Shown here one piece after another: positions 27,210 through 36,656 of a stretch of DNA of 64,000 nt (the stretch's first letter is position 1; every line of letters begins with the position of its first letter). A model generated the notes under the pieces. The model made no database searches. It was not told the origin of the DNA and saw only the letters and a program-made list of their open reading frames with translations. A program made the position numbers and the translations under genes. This stretch comes from Leptolyngbya sp. 'hensonii' (GTDB lineage: Bacteria; Cyanobacteriota; Cyanobacteriia; GCF-001939115). The stretch covers positions 1-64,000 of the forward strand of contig NZ_MQTZ01000043.1 in the NCBI RefSeq assembly GCF_001939115.1, written 5' to 3'.

Positions 27210-28310
27210 CTATAGGATCTGTTTTCTACCGCGCAAGAAATAGGTGGTCATTTCGCCTTTACCTTTGACCTGAATCGGACCCCGCTCTTCCAGCACATAC
27301 TGGTCCTTCAAGCGATCGTAGGTGGCTGCCGTCACCTGAATAGAGTTGGTCAAGCCCTGAGATTCCATACGGCTGGCTACATTGACCGCATCCCCCCAGA
27401 GATCGTAGATAAACTTCTTGAGGCCAATCACGCCAGCCACCACCGGGCCTGTGTTGATACCAATGCGAATACTGAAAGGTTGACTCTCTCCCACCTGGAA
27501 CTGGTTGATTTGCTGTTGCATATCCAACGCCATCTCCGCGATCGCTGCTGCATGATCAGGTCGGGGGGCAGGCAGTCCGCCCACCACCATGTAAGCATCC
27601 CCGATCGTTTTAATTTTTTCCAGGCCATGCTGTTCGGCCAAATGATCAAACACGGAGAAAATCTCATTCAGAAGCCCTACCAATTCCGTGGGGGGAGTAT
27701 GAGCCGCCAGTTTGGTAAAGTCCACGATATCGGCAAAGAGGATCGTCGCTTCCTCAAACCGATGGGCGATCGCCCCCTGATTTTGTTTTAACTGGTCTGC
27801 GATCGATCGGGGCAGGACATTCAGGAGCAACCGTTCTGATTTCTCCTGCTCCGATCTCAGAGCAGCTTCCGCCTGTTTGCGTTCGGTAATATCCCGCACA
27901 ATTAAAATAGCTTCATCACTGCCGCTGGCGACCACCCTGGCTTCATACTCTCCAGAAACACCCTGAATCTCCAGTTGATACTCAAACACCTGGGTCAGTC
28001 CGGTATAGACCGCCTTCTGAATCGCCTCCCGATACTGCTGGGCCAAGGGAGCCGGGAGAATATCATCCACCCGCTTGCCAATACGATTCTGAAACGGCAC
28101 CACAAGCTGAATGTTTTTGGCTTCAATGAAATCTCGATAGATGCCGTCCTGGCTGATGCGCATGATCAGATCGGGGATGGCCGTCAGTAAGGCCCGGTTC
28201 TGGGCTTCGCTTTGCCGCAGAGCGATCTCCATCTGCTCCAGTTCCTGGACCCGCGATCGCAGGGCGGCCAATTCCTGAATCAGAGACTCATTGGTTAGAG
28301 GGTTGGTCAT
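27210..28310 (-). CDS. PAS-domain class III adenylate cyclase
   Basis: 366 residues from ATG at 28310. A short coiled coil (LRSRVQELEQMEIALRQSE), a PAS domain (about 40-150, ending LIVRDITERKQAE) and the signalling linker ERLLLNVLPRSIADQL precede the cyclase domain. Visible catalytic residues: metal-binding Asp in LFADIVDFTKL and IGDAYMV, the adenine-selecting Lys in KIKTIGDAYM and Asp in IYDLWGDAVN, and the transition-state NVASRMES. The Lys/Asp pair indicates ATP rather than GTP. No membrane segment, so a soluble sensor. A second cyclase with nearly the same catalytic domain is at 36657. Confidence 0.93.
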   Translation of the reverse strand: MTNPLTNESLIQELAALRSRVQELEQMEIALRQSEAQNRALLTAIPDLIMRISQDGIYRDFIEAKNIQLVVPFQNRIGKRVDDILPAPLAQQYREAIQKAVYTGLTQVFEYQLEIQGVSGEYEARVVASGSDEAILIVRDITERKQAEAALRSEQEKSERLLLNVLPRSIADQLKQNQGAIAHRFEEATILFADIVDFTKLAAHTPPTELVGLLNEIFSVFDHLAEQHGLEKIKTIGDAYMVVGGLPAPRPDHAAAIAEMALDMQQQINQFQVGESQPFSIRIGINTGPVVAGVIGLKKFIYDLWGDAVNVASRMESQGLTNSIQVTAATYDRLKDQYVLEERGPIQVKGKGEMTTYFLRGRKQIL

Positions 28311-28440
28311 CACAGTCTACCCATCTGCATTTATGAGAATTGGTACCAGGCTTAGGGTACCCCGTCAGGATTGAAAAATTGGTGCCATGGGCCGGTATGG
28401 TAGACATAGCATCCCCCACCCTCAAATCAAGCTCATCATC

Positions 28441-28548
28441 ATGGAAAACAATTTGGGTTCTCTGCAGGAGTGGCTCACCGTTCTGGGATATCTTTTCTTT
28501 GCCGGGTTTGTTGCGTGGCAAGTTTTTCGGCCAAGATCAAAGGAATAA
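28441..28548 (+). CDS. 35-residue single-membrane-span protein
   Basis: A short frame from ATG to TAA encodes MENNLGSLQEWLTVLGYLFF followed by AGFVAWQVFRPRSKE: a polar N-terminus, one hydrophobic segment of about 18 residues and a basic end, the layout of small photosynthetic or NDH-1 complex subunits. It ends 21 bp before the ATG of the YdeP-type oxidoreductase. No good Shine-Dalgarno is visible. I do not recognise it, and it could be chance coding. Confidence 0.45.
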   Translation: MENNLGSLQEWLTVLGYLFFAGFVAWQVFRPRSKE

Positions 28549-28569
28549 TGCTGCATTTTGAATCCGGCC

Positions 28570-30813
28570 ATGACCGATCCCACCTCCCCTGAACTCAGTC
28601 CCAATACTCCCGGTGCGGGTGGGGGCTTGCCCCTGGTCCAGTACTGGGCCGAACAGACCCTTTCGCCCCAAGGCCCCCAGATCTGGAAAACCCTGACCCA
28701 CAAGAGCGCCTGCCTGTCCTGCGCCTGGGGCACTGGGGGACAGCAGGGGGGCTTTGTCAATGAGTCTGGGGAAACGCTGCAACGCTGTTCCAAAAGTGTG
28801 GAAGCGATCGCCGCCGAATTAAAACCGGGCCTGTCCCCTACTTTCTTCGCCCAGAATAGTGTGGCCGACCTGCAGCGCTTCACCTCCCAGGAGGCCGATC
28901 GGCTGGGTCGCTGGAGCTACCCCGTAATCCGACGGGCAGGCCAATCTCACTTTGAGCGCATCTCCTGGTCCGAGGTCTATTCGATCGCCGAGCATGCCTT
29001 TCGCAGGCCCCCAGAACGGATTGCCTCCTACAGTTCGGGCCGATCGTCCAACGAGGCCGCATACCTGCTGCAACTGCTGATCCGATCGCTGGGGTCCAAC
29101 AACCTGGCCGACTGTTCTGACCTCTGCCATGCCGCTTCCACTGTTGGCTTGAAGCAAATGTTTGGTTCTGGCACCTCCATGGTCAGCCTGGAAGGACTGA
29201 AACAGGCGGATGGAGTGGTACTGGTGGGGTCCAATGCTCCGGCCAACCATCCCCGGTTGATGAACGAGCTGATCAAGCTGCGGGAACGGGGCGGTAAGGT
29301 AATCGTGGTCAACCCGACGATCGAAGTGGGCTTGGTCCGATTTGCCTCCCCTGCCTATCCGATCAAGTCCTTGCTGCGCGGCTCCGAGATTTCCTCCCTC
29401 TACCTGCAGCCAATTCCCGGCAGTGATGTGGCTCTGTTTGTTGGTATCCAGAAAGCCTTGCTGGAGAGCCATCAGATTCACTGGGACTATCTGCAGGCCC
29501 ATACGGAGGGCTGGGAGGCGGTGGTCGAACAAGCCCAGAAGACGGATTGGGAAAGCATTACTAAAACCTGTGGTGTTTCCCAGGAAGAGATCGAAATTGC
29601 TGCTGCCATGATCGCGGCCTGCGATCGGGTCGTGTTTGCCTGGGCCATGGGGGCAACTCAGCATCAGAATGGGGTGGACAATATTCTGAGTATTGCCAAT
29701 ACGGCTCTGCTGACAGGCAATGCGGGAAAAGAGGGCGCTGGGACGATGCCGATCCGGGGCCATTCCAACGTGCAAGGTTTTGGCTCCATGGGCGTCACCA
29801 TTCGCCTGCGGAAGGAGATCCAGGAGGCTCTGGAGATCTTGCTGCAGCGGCCCCTAAGCCGGGTTCCTGGCTATGATACCCGCGCTCTGATCGAAGCCGC
29901 TGATGCGGGTCAGATCGATACCCTGCTCTGTCTGGGGGGCAACCTGTACGCCGCCAATCCTGACCTGACCCAGGCGAAACGGGCTTTATCCCAGGTGGAG
30001 ACCATTATTTACCTGGCGACAAAACCGAACCTGGGCCACTTTCACGGACTGGCCGTCCAGAATACCCTGATCCTGCCCGTGTTCACCCGGTTTGAGAATC
30101 CCCACCGAACGACCGTAGAGTCGGGCAACAATTTTGTCCGCCTGAACGATCCGGGGGAGACCCACCTCAAGAACGGGAACCTGGTTTCGGAAGTGGAATT
30201 TCTGACGGAACTGGCCCACCGGTTGCAGGGCGATCGGCCTGTGGATTGGCGCAATCTGCAGGATACCCGCTATGTGCGTCAGTTGATTGCCCGCACCATT
30301 CCCGGTTATGAGCCGATGGCAGCGATCGATGAGACCGGTGCAGAGTTCACGATCGGGGGACGGATTTTCACCAAACCCCAGTTCTCTACCCCCAGCGGCA
30401 AAGCCCAGATGTTTGCCACGCCCCTACCCCAGTTGAGCCTGCCCACCAGAGCAGGGTTTGGTCTGCCAGATGATGTTCCGGGTCTGGTGGTGATCCTGGG
30501 TACGGGTCGCAGCTATGCCCAACATAATACGGTGGTTTACAAACCAGGAGACCATTATCGAGGCATGCCCCACCGCAACTGCATTCTGATGTGTCGATCG
30601 GATGTGGAGCAGGCCGGATTACGAGAGCACCAGCGGGTCACTGTGCGAGGCGATGCGGGCCAACTGGAGCAGGTAGAAATTATCTATGGGTCCATCCGCC
30701 CTGGGGCGGCATTGATGTTCTATCCCGAAGTGAATGCCATTTTTAAAGCCAGAGTGGACGAACGATCGGGCACTCCAGCCTATAAGCGCGTGCCTGTGGT
30801 GGTGTATGGGTAG
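28570..30813 (+). CDS. FdhF/YdeP-type molybdopterin oxidoreductase
   Basis: 747 residues from ATG at 28570 (TTG at 28558 would add four). It belongs to the molybdopterin oxidoreductase superfamily; the YdeP group carries the Mo-bis-MGD domains but usually lacks the N-terminal 4Fe-4S Cys set. Only CLSC is visible near residue 55 (SACLSCAWGTGG). Landmarks: YSSGRSSNEAAYLLQLLIR, GVVLVGSNAPANHPRLMNEL, GNAGKEGAGTMPIRGHSNVQ and the C-terminal dinucleotide-binding domain with LGTGRSYAQHNT. Substrate unknown; the name formate dehydrogenase should not be assumed. Confidence 0.9.
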   Translation: MTDPTSPELSPNTPGAGGGLPLVQYWAEQTLSPQGPQIWKTLTHKSACLSCAWGTGGQQGGFVNESGETLQRCSKSVEAIAAELKPGLSPTFFAQNSVADLQRFTSQEADRLGRWSYPVIRRAGQSHFERISWSEVYSIAEHAFRRPPERIASYSSGRSSNEAAYLLQLLIRSLGSNNLADCSDLCHAASTVGLKQMFGSGTSMVSLEGLKQADGVVLVGSNAPANHPRLMNELIKLRERGGKVIVVNPTIEVGLVRFASPAYPIKSLLRGSEISSLYLQPIPGSDVALFVGIQKALLESHQIHWDYLQAHTEGWEAVVEQAQKTDWESITKTCGVSQEEIEIAAAMIAACDRVVFAWAMGATQHQNGVDNILSIANTALLTGNAGKEGAGTMPIRGHSNVQGFGSMGVTIRLRKEIQEALEILLQRPLSRVPGYDTRALIEAADAGQIDTLLCLGGNLYAANPDLTQAKRALSQVETIIYLATKPNLGHFHGLAVQNTLILPVFTRFENPHRTTVESGNNFVRLNDPGETHLKNGNLVSEVEFLTELAHRLQGDRPVDWRNLQDTRYVRQLIARTIPGYEPMAAIDETGAEFTIGGRIFTKPQFSTPSGKAQMFATPLPQLSLPTRAGFGLPDDVPGLVVILGTGRSYAQHNTVVYKPGDHYRGMPHRNCILMCRSDVEQAGLREHQRVTVRGDAGQLEQVEIIYGSIRPGAALMFYPEVNAIFKARVDERSGTPAYKRVPVVVYG

Positions 30814-30859
30814 GGGGCGATCGACTTATTAGAACCAGCACCTCTTTGTTCGTCGCCCT

Positions 30860-31498
30860 CTACAGGTCCAGGGACTGGATGGCCAGATCTTTCAAGGTGA
30901 GGGTGAAGTTGCGACAATCCCCAGTAGCGACAAAAGTGACGATCGTCTCACAGACCACCGCCACTGTCAGCATCACCAGATTGCGGGCCAGGGGATAGTC
31001 GCACACATCATCGTTGGCATCGGAGGGCACCCGATACCCGTCATTCCAGATCACTTCGGCATAATCCGAGGCCAGACCAGCATGGAGGCAGGGTGTGCCG
31101 CTTTGCTCAGCGAAGGATTTGAGCACCTGACGGGCCGTACTATTGTCAAAGGCATCCACAATCAACGGGCTGCCCTTAAGCAATTGAGCCGCATTGGCAG
31201 CGGTCAGGGCTTTGGTTTCGGCCCCGATCTTGATCCCGATCGCCCGGTACAAACTATTCGCCAGAATTTTAGCCTTGAAAGCACCCACATCAGACCGGTA
31301 ATAGGGCTGGGTGGATAGGTTGCGCTCCTCAATTCGATCGTAGTCAATCACGGTCAACTGCCCAAACCCCGATCGGGCCAGGGTTTCTGTGATATTTGCC
31401 CCCAATGCCCCTGCGCCGCAGATGGTTACAGGAAAAGTCCTGAGTCTGGCCATCACGGTTTCGGAGCGGTAAAGCTGCTCATGGAAAAAGATGCTCAT
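30860..31498 (-). CDS. ThiF/E1-like adenylyltransferase
   Basis: 212 residues, the size of a minimal E1 Rossmann domain. Visible: nucleotide loop GAGALGANITETLARSG, ribose-binding Asp in VIDYDRIEERNLSTQ, the Lys in DVGAFKAKIL and the Mg-binding Asp in VDAFDNSTAR. The usual NLxRQ arginine is replaced (NLSTQ), and the zinc CxxC pairs of MoeB/ThiF are absent; one Cys remains in NDDVCDYPLA. Relatives adenylate the C-terminus of a ubiquitin-like or peptide substrate. It starts 6 bp after the stop of an unknown gene, a likely two-gene operon. No ubiquitin-like protein is visible here. Confidence 0.82.
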   Translation of the reverse strand: MSIFFHEQLYRSETVMARLRTFPVTICGAGALGANITETLARSGFGQLTVIDYDRIEERNLSTQPYYRSDVGAFKAKILANSLYRAIGIKIGAETKALTAANAAQLLKGSPLIVDAFDNSTARQVLKSFAEQSGTPCLHAGLASDYAEVIWNDGYRVPSDANDDVCDYPLARNLVMLTVAVVCETIVTFVATGDCRNFTLTLKDLAIQSLDL

Positions 31499-31504
31499 GG
31501 TTTT

Positions 31505-32338
31505 CTACCACTCTCGTTGTTCGATGACCCCGACCAGGGATTGCAGGTCAAAGTCCCGATCTCGTCCATCCAGACAGATTCCGGAACTGATCACGGTCAG
31601 ATCATTTTTCCCGATCGCACTGGTGTGTCGCTCTCCATTAGCGGTGGTCCAATCCACAGTCCAGTAGTCGCCCCGGTCCTGGACCTGCTGTAAGTCTCCG
31701 CCCCCTATCTGCAAAGCCCGGCGCAGCCGGTTTTCATCCTGCTGAGGCTGGGAGAATCCCTCAATCCGCTGGGTGACCAGGTCATAGAGGGTTTTCATCT
31801 CCGGGGTCATGCCCTTAAATTGTAAGTTCTGGAGGGGGGTCCGCTGCTGCAGGGCTGTCTGCAACGCCGCAGTTAGATCGGGATCGGAGCGGCGATCGAT
31901 CGCCTCAAACCAGCAGGAATAGCCATTCCAGCGGACGACGACCTGCTCAAAAGGGACTCCCTCTGTGACCAGATGCACCAGGACAGGCTTCACCCGCTTC
32001 AGACGCTGCCGGATGTCCGCCTCATTCACCGGATAGGCAAGCCAGGTTTGCCCCCGGAGCAAACTGGCCAGTCGCAGGCGCACGATCGGGAAATGCTGCA
32101 AATACTCCGTCACCTGGGGTAAATCTGCTCCTTCGATCAGGGTGGCTATCTGATCATTGATGGGTTGAAAGATACCCCAGCCCTCAAAATTTTGAGGCTG
32201 GGGCTTGAAGGTATAGACCATCCCAGCCAGGCGCGTCCGCACCTGCCCTCCCAGAACACAGGGAGCCAGAAATTGGGTGGAGCGCACCTGGGTTTCCTGG
32301 GCTGCCATCTGCTGGATTAGCTTGCGAATATCTGTCAT
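31505..32338 (-). CDS. Unknown protein cotranscribed with E1-like enzyme
   Basis: 277 residues with a strong GGAGGGAGG site before the ATG. Soluble. Features: IRKLIQQMAAQETQVRSTQF at the N-terminus, FEGWGIFQPINDQIATL, a middle segment with VRWNGYSCWFEAIDRRSDPD and a C-terminal VDWTTANGERHTSAIGKNDL followed by VISSGICLDGRDRDFDLQSL. I recognise no family. As it is upstream of the E1-like gene by 6 bp, it may be its substrate adaptor or target. Related gene pairs may exist in other cyanobacteria. Confidence 0.65.
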   Translation of the reverse strand: MTDIRKLIQQMAAQETQVRSTQFLAPCVLGGQVRTRLAGMVYTFKPQPQNFEGWGIFQPINDQIATLIEGADLPQVTEYLQHFPIVRLRLASLLRGQTWLAYPVNEADIRQRLKRVKPVLVHLVTEGVPFEQVVVRWNGYSCWFEAIDRRSDPDLTAALQTALQQRTPLQNLQFKGMTPEMKTLYDLVTQRIEGFSQPQQDENRLRRALQIGGGDLQQVQDRGDYWTVDWTTANGERHTSAIGKNDLTVISSGICLDGRDRDFDLQSLVGVIEQREW

Positions 32339-32380
32339 AAACCTCCCTCCTCAACTTGATTGAAAGCGGAGCCAAGAGTT

Positions 32381-32421
32381 AGAAGTCAGCCCGTACTCCT
32401 ACTTCCTGGATCCTGACTTCT
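32381..32421. terminator. Hairpin downstream of the NADAR gene
   Basis: AGAAGTCAG and CTGACTTCT form a perfect 9-bp stem with a 23-nt loop, 14 bp beyond the NADAR stop. The long loop and lack of a T run make it a weak terminator. It resembles the GTCAGAA-type repeat near 18.5 kb. Confidence 0.45.
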
Positions 32422-32434
32422 CTCCGGGTCCGCA

Positions 32435-32881
32435 TCAAGGGGATTGCTGCTGCAAAATCTTCCGGACTTCCATTAACGTCTGTCCTAACCGATTCTTGCC
32501 AGAGCCATCTTTGCCGCATCCCCAGTAATTATCGATCGGAGAATTTTCAACCAGCAGTTCTTCCCCTGTGGACAGTAGAATGGCCCGAATATCGGCATGG
32601 GTCTGGAACTTTTGTAACACCGCCCGGTACATGACCCCATCTTTCACCTGGTTCCAATCCAAACGTAAGGGCAGGGAGCGATCTCGGCCTAGGTTGGCAG
32701 CTTCCTTGGGTTGCTTGGCCTGCCGAATTTTTTCCAGGAAAGGAGTGCCGACAAATTTTTGCGCCTGGAAGTAATGTTCACTGGTTGGCCAGTACAGCTC
32801 ATCTAGCATGAAGCCATGGGCTGAGAAATTGGAGAAACATCCGTAGGGCTTTTCCCGTTCCACATAAAAGTAAATGGGCAT
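32435..32881 (-). CDS. NADAR family protein (YbiA/DUF1768-like)
   Basis: 148 residues, full length for the family. Landmarks: YGCFSNFSAHGF, WPTSEHYFQAQKF, the QAKQPKEAANLGRD segment and DNYWGCGKDGSGKNRLGQ. NADAR proteins are N-glycosidases acting on ADP-ribose-linked or riboflavin-pathway intermediates; some reverse guanine ADP-ribosylation or belong to phage-defence loci. No DarT-like toxin is adjacent. It is on the same strand as the E1-like pair but separated by a hairpin. Confidence 0.9.
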   Translation of the reverse strand: MPIYFYVEREKPYGCFSNFSAHGFMLDELYWPTSEHYFQAQKFVGTPFLEKIRQAKQPKEAANLGRDRSLPLRLDWNQVKDGVMYRAVLQKFQTHADIRAILLSTGEELLVENSPIDNYWGCGKDGSGKNRLGQTLMEVRKILQQQSP

Positions 32882-33240
32882 GGTTATCGACCTGAATCAG
32901 GACATCCAGTTATACTACAAATACTACAATCGTAGATCCAGATTGTCTACATAAACTTCCAGGGGGGCATCTCAGGGATATCAACATCAGGGATATCAAC
33001 ATCAGGATTGAGGCTCTGATTTTACATCTTGTTTAATTGCTAGAAGTGCTGCCAGAAGACGGTTTTTGTCAAATCTTCACCTTCTCCAACCAGTGATTTT
33101 GCAGCAATCTTCTTGAGATTTTCATGATTTAGCCTGTTGTCTTTATCACAAGTACAATCGACCTTCCCTATGCTACTTACATATCAAAGTTTGAGTGGCT
33201 TCACGGATTCACATAACTGGTAACTAAGGCTGGGAGTTAT
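32882..33240. other. Intergenic region with short tandem repeats
   Basis: 359 bp between divergent NADAR and PEP-CTERM genes. At 32972-33001 the unit TCAGGGATATCAACA is repeated twice and begins a third time. At about 32914-32930 TACTACAA recurs in tandem. These may be regulatory direct repeats. No gene is seen. Confidence 0.55.
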
Positions 33241-33951
33241 ATGGTGGCTAAGACTTTTTCAAGCAAATTACTGACGGCTCTAGGTGTAGGTGTACTGTCC
33301 ATGGGCACCCTGGTTGTATCCAATGGGCGTGCTGATGCGTTTACCTTTGGTGCAACCTGGGATGCAAATTGTGTTGGCAATCCCAGCCCTGATTCCTGCT
33401 CCCTACAAAAGTTGCTGGATAGTCAGGGAATTACGGTAGATACAACCAATCCCACCCCCGTTGAGCTTTTTGGCCCAGGAGCATCGACCGGTAAAGTTCT
33501 GTTTAGTGTGGCTCAAAATGCACCTAAGAACAAGTTTGGGGTTTACGATCCGACAACTCTGGCCTTAACCCAACTGATTGCTGGTACGCCCAATTCTCCC
33601 AACCTCTTACCGGGAATCTATACCTTTGCCTATGAATCTGCCAGCCAATTCGGCTTTTATCTGGGGGCGGATGATCAGATTTTCTATAGCCAAAGCGCTT
33701 TGAATTCTGGTCAGAAGCAGCAATTCCTCGCCTACAAACTGAGTTCCAGCACAGCCACAAAGCAGGACTATGCGATTGCTTTTGAAGATCTAGAAATTAA
33801 TAAGGCCAGTGATTCTGATTTCAATGACTTCGTAGCCCTGGTTTCAATTCAGACGACCGCTGTTCCTGAACCCGCTGTAGTGGGAAGCTTGGGCCTGATG
33901 GCCGGGATGTTAACCCTGACTCGGCGGCGGCGGCGATCGATCGAAGGCTAA
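33241..33951 (+). CDS. PEP-CTERM exported protein with DUF4114-like domain
   Basis: 236 residues. Signal peptide at about 1-33 (LLTALGVGVLSMGTLVV, cleavage near GRADA). The C-terminus is a textbook PEP-CTERM sorting signal: VPEPAVVGSLGLMAG, hydrophobic stretch, then TRRRRRS. Such tails are processed by an exosortase and sort proteins to the surface or matrix. Just before it, FEDLEINKASDSDFNDFVAL matches the end of DUF4114 domains, with acidic residues that may bind calcium. No exosortase is in the window. Confidence 0.88.
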   Translation: MVAKTFSSKLLTALGVGVLSMGTLVVSNGRADAFTFGATWDANCVGNPSPDSCSLQKLLDSQGITVDTTNPTPVELFGPGASTGKVLFSVAQNAPKNKFGVYDPTTLALTQLIAGTPNSPNLLPGIYTFAYESASQFGFYLGADDQIFYSQSALNSGQKQQFLAYKLSSSTATKQDYAIAFEDLEINKASDSDFNDFVALVSIQTTAVPEPAVVGSLGLMAGMLTLTRRRRRSIEG

Positions 33952-34032
33952 GGCTTTCAGCTTGAATGAGCGGGCATGCTTTTTGAAGACCGCTGATTAT
34001 CATGCCTTCAAGAAACCATGGATTGCAATTGC

Positions 34033-34066
34033 AGGCTATCTCCTGAGGGGGGTAGCCTCTTTATTT
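34033..34066 (+). terminator. Terminator after the PEP-CTERM gene
   Basis: AGGCTA and TAGCCT pair around a G-rich loop and are followed by CTCTTTATTTT. It lies about 80 bp after the stop codon. Confidence 0.6.
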
Positions 34067-34227
34067 TGATCCATTTCTTGCCCTAACCCCTTCCACTGTA
34101 GCAGCGCAACACTTTACAATTGGCAACGTTGCTATTGACCTGGCAAAAATTTGTCGGGGTTTTGCATGACTGAAATTCAGCCTGTCCTGGCTACAAAAGC
34201 AGTACTCATTGTCTCTGAGGTACGCTA

Positions 34228-34361
34228 AGGATCGTGGATTAAATAACCTGGAGTTCTTCAGCCCTCACCCCCAACCTCTTCCCTTCTCCCAAATTTGGGG
34301 ATGAGAGGGCAGGGGGGTGAAGGTCGTCAGGGGTTTAGCACTTTATTTAATCCATGATCCT
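34228..34361. mobile_element. MITE-like palindromic element upstream of fusA
   Basis: 134 bp with 18-bp terminal inverted repeats AGGATCGTGGATTAAATA and TATTTAATCCATGATCCT (one mismatch). The centre holds the CCCTCACCCCC...GGGGGGTGA palindrome found elsewhere in the window. No coding capacity, so mobilisation would need a transposase in trans. A related, more diverged copy is at 50425-50563. Confidence 0.75.
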
Positions 34362-34421
34362 CAGTAATGCTTGAAGGTGGTCATTAACTGTTTGTCGCAT
34401 TGAAAACTCTAGAGAGTAATT

Positions 34422-36506
34422 ATGAAAGACCTCACTCGGTATCGAAACATCGGCATCTTTGCTCACGTAGATGCAGGTAAGACGACCACAACTGAAAGAA
34501 TCCTGAAACTGACTGGCAAGATCCACAAAATTGGTGAGGTGCACGAAGGGGCTGCGACAACAGACTTCATGGAGCAGGAGCAGGAACGCGGGATTACAAT
34601 CCAATCTGCTGCCACAACCTGTTTCTGGAAAGATCACCAACTGAATATCATCGATACCCCAGGGCACGTTGACTTCACGATCGAGGTGTACCGCTCCCTG
34701 AAGGTGCTGGATGGTGGCATCGGGGTTTTCTGCGGTTCTGGTGGGGTGGAACCCCAATCTGAGACCAACTGGCGCTACGCCAATGATTCCAAGGTGGCCC
34801 GGGTCATCTATGTCAACAAGCTTGATCGGACCGGAGCAGATTTCTTTCGGGTGGTGAAGCAGGTTGATGCAGTCCTGGCAGCCAAACCTCTGGTGATGGT
34901 GCTGCCCATCGGTGTAGAAGAACAGTTCGTCGGTGTGGTTGATCTGCTCACCCGCAAAGCCTGGGTCTGGGATGACTCTGGTGATCCGATGAACTACCAG
35001 ATCCAGGAAGTTCCCGCTGACATGAAGGATCAGGTCGAAACCTATCGCGAACAGTTAATTGAACTGGCCGTTGAGCAGGATGACGCGGTCATGGAAAAGT
35101 ATCTGGAAGGGGAAGAGCTGACCATTGATGAAATCAAGCATTGTATCCGTAAGGGTACGCGCGACATGGCCTTCTTCCCCACCTACTGCGGCTCATCCTT
35201 TAAGAACAAGGGGGTCCAGCTTGTCCTGGATGCGGTGGTGGATTATCTGCCGAACCCCATGGAGGTTAATCCCCAGCCAGAGGTTGATTTGGAAGGCCAT
35301 GAAACGGGTAACTTTGCGATCGTAGACCCAGAGAAACCTCTACGGGCCTTGGCTTTTAAGATCATGGACGATCGCTTTGGAGCACTCACCTTTACCCGCC
35401 TGTACTCCGGCAAGCTGGCCAAAGGGGACACTGTGCTGAACACGGCTACGGGTAAAACTGAGCGGATCAGCCGTCTGGTGGAAATGCATGCCAACTCTCG
35501 AGAAGAAATTGAGTCGGCTCAGGCTGGGGATATTGTGGCGATCGTGGGCATGAAGAATGTCCAGACGGGGCACACCCTCTGTGATCCCAAAAACCCAGCC
35601 ACCCTGGAACCGATGGTGTTCCCAGAACCAGTGATCTCTATTGCGGTCAAACCCAAGACCAAAGGTGGGGATGAGAAGATGGCCATGGCCCTCCTGAAAA
35701 TGGTGCAGGAAGATCCATCCTTCCACATGGTGACGGATGAGGAAAGCGGCGAAACCATTCTGAAAGGGATGGGTGAGCTTCACCTGGACATTAAGGTGGA
35801 CATCCTGAAGCGGACTCATGGCATCGAGGTTGAGGTGGGTAAACCCCAGGTGGCCTACCGTGAATCTATCACCAAGCGTCTTGAAGACGGCTATACCCAT
35901 AAGAAGCAGTCGGGTGGTTCGGGGCAGTACGCTAAAATCGACTACATTGTTGAGCCGGGTGAGGCGGGGACTGGCTTCCAGTTTGAATCCCAGGTGGTTG
36001 GTGGGGCTGTTCCGAGGGAATACTGGGCTGCGGTTGAAAAAGGTTTTGAAACCAGTATCACCAAGGGAGTCCTGGCTGGCTTCCCCTGTGTGGATTTGAA
36101 ATTCACCCTGGTTGGTGGTGGCTTCCACCCGGTTGACTCCTCCGCCCTAGCCTTTGAGATTGCGGCCAAAGCGGCTTATCGGCAATCAATTCCCAAGGCT
36201 GGTCCCCAATTGTTGGAGCCGATCATGAATGTGGACGTGTTCACACCCGATGATTACATGGGAGATGTGATTGGTGACCTAAACCGCCGTCGGGGAATGA
36301 TGAAGTCCCAGGAGACGGGTCCGACCGGAGCGCGGATCAAGGCGGATGTCCCGCTGAGTGAGATGTTTGGCTACATTGGAGATCTGCGGACCATGACCTC
36401 TGGTCGGGGACAGTTCTCCATGTCCTTCTCCCATTACGCGCCCTGTCCCAACAATGTGGCGGAAGAAGTCATCCGTGAGACCAAAGAACGGCAGGCTGCC
36501 TCATAG
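34422..36506 (+). CDS. fusA: Elongation factor G, Sll1098-type paralogue
   Basis: 694 residues, full length. Translational GTPase with G1 [12 protein letters not shown], switch [17 protein letters not shown]3 [10 protein letters not shown] and G4 [11 protein letters not shown], followed by domains II-V ([10 protein letters not shown] in domain [17 protein letters not shown] and [10 protein letters not shown] in V). It catalyses ribosomal translocation and, with RRF, recycling. The N-terminus [17 protein letters not shown] resembles Synechocystis Sll1098 rather than the str-operon EF-G, and no rpsL/rpsG/tufA is adjacent, so this is probably a second EF-G. AGAGAG precedes the ATG. Confidence 0.93.
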   Translation: MKDLTRYRNIGIFAHVDAGKTTTTERILKLTGKIHKIGEVHEGAATTDFMEQEQERGITIQSAATTCFWKDHQLNIIDTPGHVDFTIEVYRSLKVLDGGIGVFCGSGGVEPQSETNWRYANDSKVARVIYVNKLDRTGADFFRVVKQVDAVLAAKPLVMVLPIGVEEQFVGVVDLLTRKAWVWDDSGDPMNYQIQEVPADMKDQVETYREQLIELAVEQDDAVMEKYLEGEELTIDEIKHCIRKGTRDMAFFPTYCGSSFKNKGVQLVLDAVVDYLPNPMEVNPQPEVDLEGHETGNFAIVDPEKPLRALAFKIMDDRFGALTFTRLYSGKLAKGDTVLNTATGKTERISRLVEMHANSREEIESAQAGDIVAIVGMKNVQTGHTLCDPKNPATLEPMVFPEPVISIAVKPKTKGGDEKMAMALLKMVQEDPSFHMVTDEESGETILKGMGELHLDIKVDILKRTHGIEVEVGKPQVAYRESITKRLEDGYTHKKQSGGSGQYAKIDYIVEPGEAGTGFQFESQVVGGAVPREYWAAVEKGFETSITKGVLAGFPCVDLKFTLVGGGFHPVDSSALAFEIAAKAAYRQSIPKAGPQLLEPIMNVDVFTPDDYMGDVIGDLNRRRGMMKSQETGPTGARIKADVPLSEMFGYIGDLRTMTSGRGQFSMSFSHYAPCPNNVAEEVIRETKERQAAS

Positions 36507-36610
36507 GCCATCCGTGCAATCAGCCTAAACCCGGTGCCCCATGGTCCCAATCCCCAATTGTTGGGTAAGACAAATGAGCAGCGGGTTTTCGGCTGGGCAT
36601 TCTGAAACCG

Positions 36611-36642
36611 CCTGCTGGCTTCGACTCCGCTCAGCCAGCAGG
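36611..36642. terminator. Bidirectional hairpin between convergent fusA and cyclase genes
   Basis: CCTGCTGGCT and AGCCAGCAGG are perfect 10-bp arms around TCGACTCCGCTC. The loop resembles the CTTCGACTCCGCTCAGC palindromic repeat widespread in bacteria. It lies 15 bp from the cyclase stop. Confidence 0.65.
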
Positions 36643-36656
36643 GATACTCCCTTGGA

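Noticed and set aside
28570-30813. Formate dehydrogenase
   Set aside because: The N-terminal 4Fe-4S cysteine set is missing and the sequence fits the YdeP group, whose substrate is unknown.
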